The notes beneath the pieces were generated by a model. The model was not told the origin of the DNA, did no database searches, and saw only the letters and a program-made list of their open reading frames with translations. Shown piece by piece: positions 6,577 to 8,392 of a stretch of 8,392 nucleotides of DNA (its first letter is position 1; the number at the start of each line of letters is the position of its first letter). The position numbers and the translations under genes were made by a program. The stretch covers positions 1 to 8,392 of the forward strand of contig CALHIC010000458.1 in NCBI GenBank assembly GCA_938030845.1, given 5' to 3'. Source of the stretch: an uncultured Oribacterium sp. (GTDB lineage Bacteria > Bacillota > Clostridia > Lachnospirales > Lachnospiraceae).

Positions 6577-7368
6577 ATGGAGAAAAAAGTATTTGGATAT
6601 CCGGAGTTCAGTGCAGAGGGGGAGCAGATTCTTTGCACCTATGAAAATGAATACCGGGATATGCTGATGGACATCCGGGTATATCGGATGAAAAAGGGAG
6701 AGGAAAGACATTTTTCCAAGGAAAAGGAAGAGTTTGCCGTTTTACTGCTTTCCGGAAAAATCAAGTTTGCCTATGAAGGAACGGAAAAAGAAGGAAGCCG
6801 TAAGGATGTCTTTACCGAAGGACCCTATGCAGTACATCTTTCCAAGGGAAAAGAGGTTTTGATTAGGGCTCTGGAGGATAGCGAAATTCTTGTACAGTGT
6901 ACGGAAAATGAAAAGGATTTTCCCACAGAGTTTTATGAGCCAAAGAATGCGCCCTGGATTTACTCCGGCGCAAAGGGAAAGTTTGGAAATGTAGCCAACC
7001 GTCAGGTAAACACCATTTTCGACCATGAAATTGCCCCCCTTTCCAACATGGTTTTGGGAGAGGTCTTAAATGACAGAGGAAACTGGTCCGGCTACCTGCC
7101 CCACAGACACGATCAGCCGGAGTGCTATTACTTCAAGTTTGACAGACCGGAGGGTTTTGGCGCCAGCTTCGTAGGAGACGAGGTATTCAAATCCGTAGAC
7201 GGAAGCTTTTCCGCCATCCCCGGAGGATGCTTACATCCCCAGGCGGTAGCACCGGGATTTCTGATGTATACCTGTTGGATGATTCGGCATTTGCCCGGAA
7301 AGCCCTGGAACCAGACAGACCGTTGCGAGGATGAACGCTATACCTGGTTACATGATGCAAAGTTTTAA
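6577..7368 (+). CDS. iolB: 5-deoxy-glucuronate isomerase, cupin
   Basis: Isomerises 5-deoxy-D-glucuronate to 2-deoxy-5-keto-gluconate. The 263-residue bicupin is near the 271 of B. subtilis. The metal site lies in the C-terminal cupin: His176 and His178 in LPHRHDQPECYYFKF, Glu182 in the same stretch, and His220 in GGCLHP. The segment between His178 and Glu182 is short, as I recall from one branch of the family; B. subtilis-type proteins carry a longer acidic insert here. The N-terminal cupin (about 1-110) lacks an obvious metal set. The gene starts 15 bp after iolD. Its ribosome binding site is poor: AGGGA (6570-6574) sits only two bases before ATG, so expression may depend on coupling to iolD. 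No better in-frame start is seen; the next Met (residue 30) would cut into the domain. Confidence 0.9.
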   Translation: MEKKVFGYPEFSAEGEQILCTYENEYRDMLMDIRVYRMKKGEERHFSKEKEEFAVLLLSGKIKFAYEGTEKEGSRKDVFTEGPYAVHLSKGKEVLIRALEDSEILVQCTENEKDFPTEFYEPKNAPWIYSGAKGKFGNVANRQVNTIFDHEIAPLSNMVLGEVLNDRGNWSGYLPHRHDQPECYYFKFDRPEGFGASFVGDEVFKSVDGSFSAIPGGCLHPQAVAPGFLMYTCWMIRHLPGKPWNQTDRCEDERYTWLHDAKF

Positions 7369-7369
7369 G

Positions 7370-7401
7370 CAAGAGGAAGGAAACAGAAGCTCATCCTCTT
7401 G
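7370..7401 (+). other. Intercistronic inverted repeat between iolB and iolE
   Basis: Perfect 8-bp arms CAAGAGGA (7370-7377) and TCCTCTTG (7394-7401) flank a 16-nt loop just after the iolB stop. No T-run follows, so it is unlikely to be a terminator. It could stabilise or mark the transcript for processing. Confidence 0.45.
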
Positions 7402-7413
7402 TAGAAAATAAAA

Positions 7414-7426
7414 GCAGCATTGCTGC
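7414..7426 (+). other. Small hairpin upstream of iolE
   Basis: GCAGC (7414-7418), loop ATT, GCTGC (7422-7426): a perfect GC-rich 5-bp stem about 25 nt before the iolE start, with no T-run after it. With the preceding repeat it fills the only long gap (83 bp) in the operon. Confidence 0.4.
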
Positions 7427-7451
7427 GAGAGTTGAGAAAAAGGAGCAAACT

Positions 7452-8348
7452 ATGTTAAACAAGGAAAAAATTTCTCTGGGCATTGCCCCCATCGGCTGGA
7501 CCAATGACGATATGCCGGATTTGGGAAAGGAAAATACCTTCCAGCAGACCGTTTCCGAAATGGCTTTGGCAGGATTTTCCGGAACAGAGGTAGGAAGCCA
7601 CTATCCCACTGATCCTGTAGAGTTAAAGAAGGCTTTGGACTTAAGAGGTTTAACCATCTGTAACCGTTGGTTCTCCTCCTTCCTGATTTCCAAGCCCTAC
7701 GAGGAGACAGAAGAGGCTTTCCGTAAGGAGCTGGCATTCTTAAAGGCTGTGGGTGCCAAGAGAATCGGCGTTTCCGAGCAAAGCTACAGCACCCAGGGAA
7801 AGCTGGACCAGCCTATTCTGGAAGGCAAGTATGTGATGAACGATGAGGAGTGGAAGAAGCTTACCGAGGGCTTAAACAAGCTGGGTAAGATTGCCAAGGA
7901 AGAGGGCATGATTCTTACTTTCCACCACCACATGGGAACCGTAGTACAGACCGAGGAAGAAATCGACCGCTTTATGGCGGAAGTGGATCCCGAGTATGTG
8001 TTCCTGCTTTTCGACAGCGGACACTGCTCCTTTGCAGGAATTGACCCTGAGAAGGTTTTAAAGAAGTATATCTCCAGAGTTCGCCACATCCACTTAAAGG
8101 ATTTAAGAAAGGCTGTGGTAGAGGAGTCCAGAAAGAATCATTGGAGCTTCTTAAAGAGCGTGAGAGAAGGCTGCTTTACCGTTCCCGGTGACGGAGATGT
8201 GGACTTTGCTCCATTGTTCAAGATTATCGAAGAATCCGGCTATGAAGGTTGGGTACTGGTAGAGGCAGAGCAGGATCCTGCAAAGGCAAATCCTCTGGAG
8301 TATGCAATCAAGGCTAGAAAGTACATTCGTGAGAAGACAGGACTATAA
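7452..8348 (+). CDS. iolE: Inosose dehydratase (2-keto-myo-inositol dehydratase)
   Basis: Removes water from 2-keto-myo-inositol (scyllo-inosose) to give the diketone used by IolD. The 298-residue TIM barrel is of the xylose-isomerase-like / AP-endonuclease-2 family, which uses a divalent metal. Visible are LGIAPIGWTNDDMP (9-22), typical of IolE, EVGSHYP (46-52), TFHHHMGT (156-163), the metal-site FDSGH (187-191; Asp188, His191), HIHLKD (212-217), PGDGDVDF (245-252) and VEAEQDP (270-276; acidic metal ligand near Glu271). The start follows AAGGAG (about 7440-7445) with normal spacing. It is the fifth gene of the operon, 83 bp after iolB, and the only one preceded by a long gap. The related IolI/IolH isomerases share the fold; the N-terminal signature and length fit IolE best. 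Confidence 0.92.
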   Translation: MLNKEKISLGIAPIGWTNDDMPDLGKENTFQQTVSEMALAGFSGTEVGSHYPTDPVELKKALDLRGLTICNRWFSSFLISKPYEETEEAFRKELAFLKAVGAKRIGVSEQSYSTQGKLDQPILEGKYVMNDEEWKKLTEGLNKLGKIAKEEGMILTFHHHMGTVVQTEEEIDRFMAEVDPEYVFLLFDSGHCSFAGIDPEKVLKKYISRVRHIHLKDLRKAVVEESRKNHWSFLKSVREGCFTVPGDGDVDFAPLFKIIEESGYEGWVLVEAEQDPAKANPLEYAIKARKYIREKTGL

Positions 8349-8392
8349 GCTAGGAATAATATAGTTCATCACTTCATCAGAAACTTGCGGAA
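8349..8392. other. Untranslated tail after iolE
   Basis: 44 bases with no gene start and no stem-loop terminator, so the operon may continue past the right edge. Confidence 0.5.

Noticed and set aside
7370..7426. Rho-independent terminator between iolB and iolE
   Set aside because: Both hairpins lack a following T-run and iolE clearly continues the pathway operon.

Overview
The window is a myo-inositol catabolism (iol) locus from a low-to-moderate GC Firmicute. The strong AGGAGG-type ribosome binding sites, AT-rich intergenic DNA, frequent AGA and AAG codons and Clostridia-like protein sequences suggest Clostridia, probably Lachnospiraceae. Genus cannot be told from the sequence. I found no mobile element, CRISPR array, tRNA, rRNA or phage gene.

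Layout: on the minus strand, 1-1405 holds iolA (CoA-acylating malonate-semialdehyde dehydrogenase), whose C-terminus runs off the left edge. A divergent regulatory region (1406-1583) separates it from iolR (1584-2345, DeoR-family repressor, plus strand). Next is a 378-bp gene-free stretch (2346-2723) with a degenerate 7-bp repeat, a stem-loop terminator, a 12-bp palindrome and a strong promoter. From that promoter runs a tight plus-strand operon: iolJ (2724-3566), iolC (3586-4620), iolD (4630-6561), iolB (6577-7368) and iolE (7452-8348). The last 44 bases carry no recognisable feature.

Together the genes cover nearly the whole inositol route. IolE dehydrates 2-keto-myo-inositol and IolD opens the ring to 5-deoxy-glucuronate. 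IolB isomerises that to 2-deoxy-5-keto-gluconate (DKG) and IolC phosphorylates it. IolJ splits DKG-phosphate into dihydroxyacetone phosphate and malonate semialdehyde, and IolA turns the latter into acetyl-CoA plus CO2. IolR presumably represses both transcription units until DKG-phosphate, the inducer known from Bacillus subtilis, accumulates. The first enzyme (IolG, inositol 2-dehydrogenase) and an inositol transporter are absent here and probably lie in the flanks.

I see no undescribed system. The points worth a second look are regulatory: a TCAAG-N6-CTTGA dyad on the iolA -35 box, matched iolA and iolJ promoters, the heptad repeat behind iolR, and hairpins between iolB and iolE.
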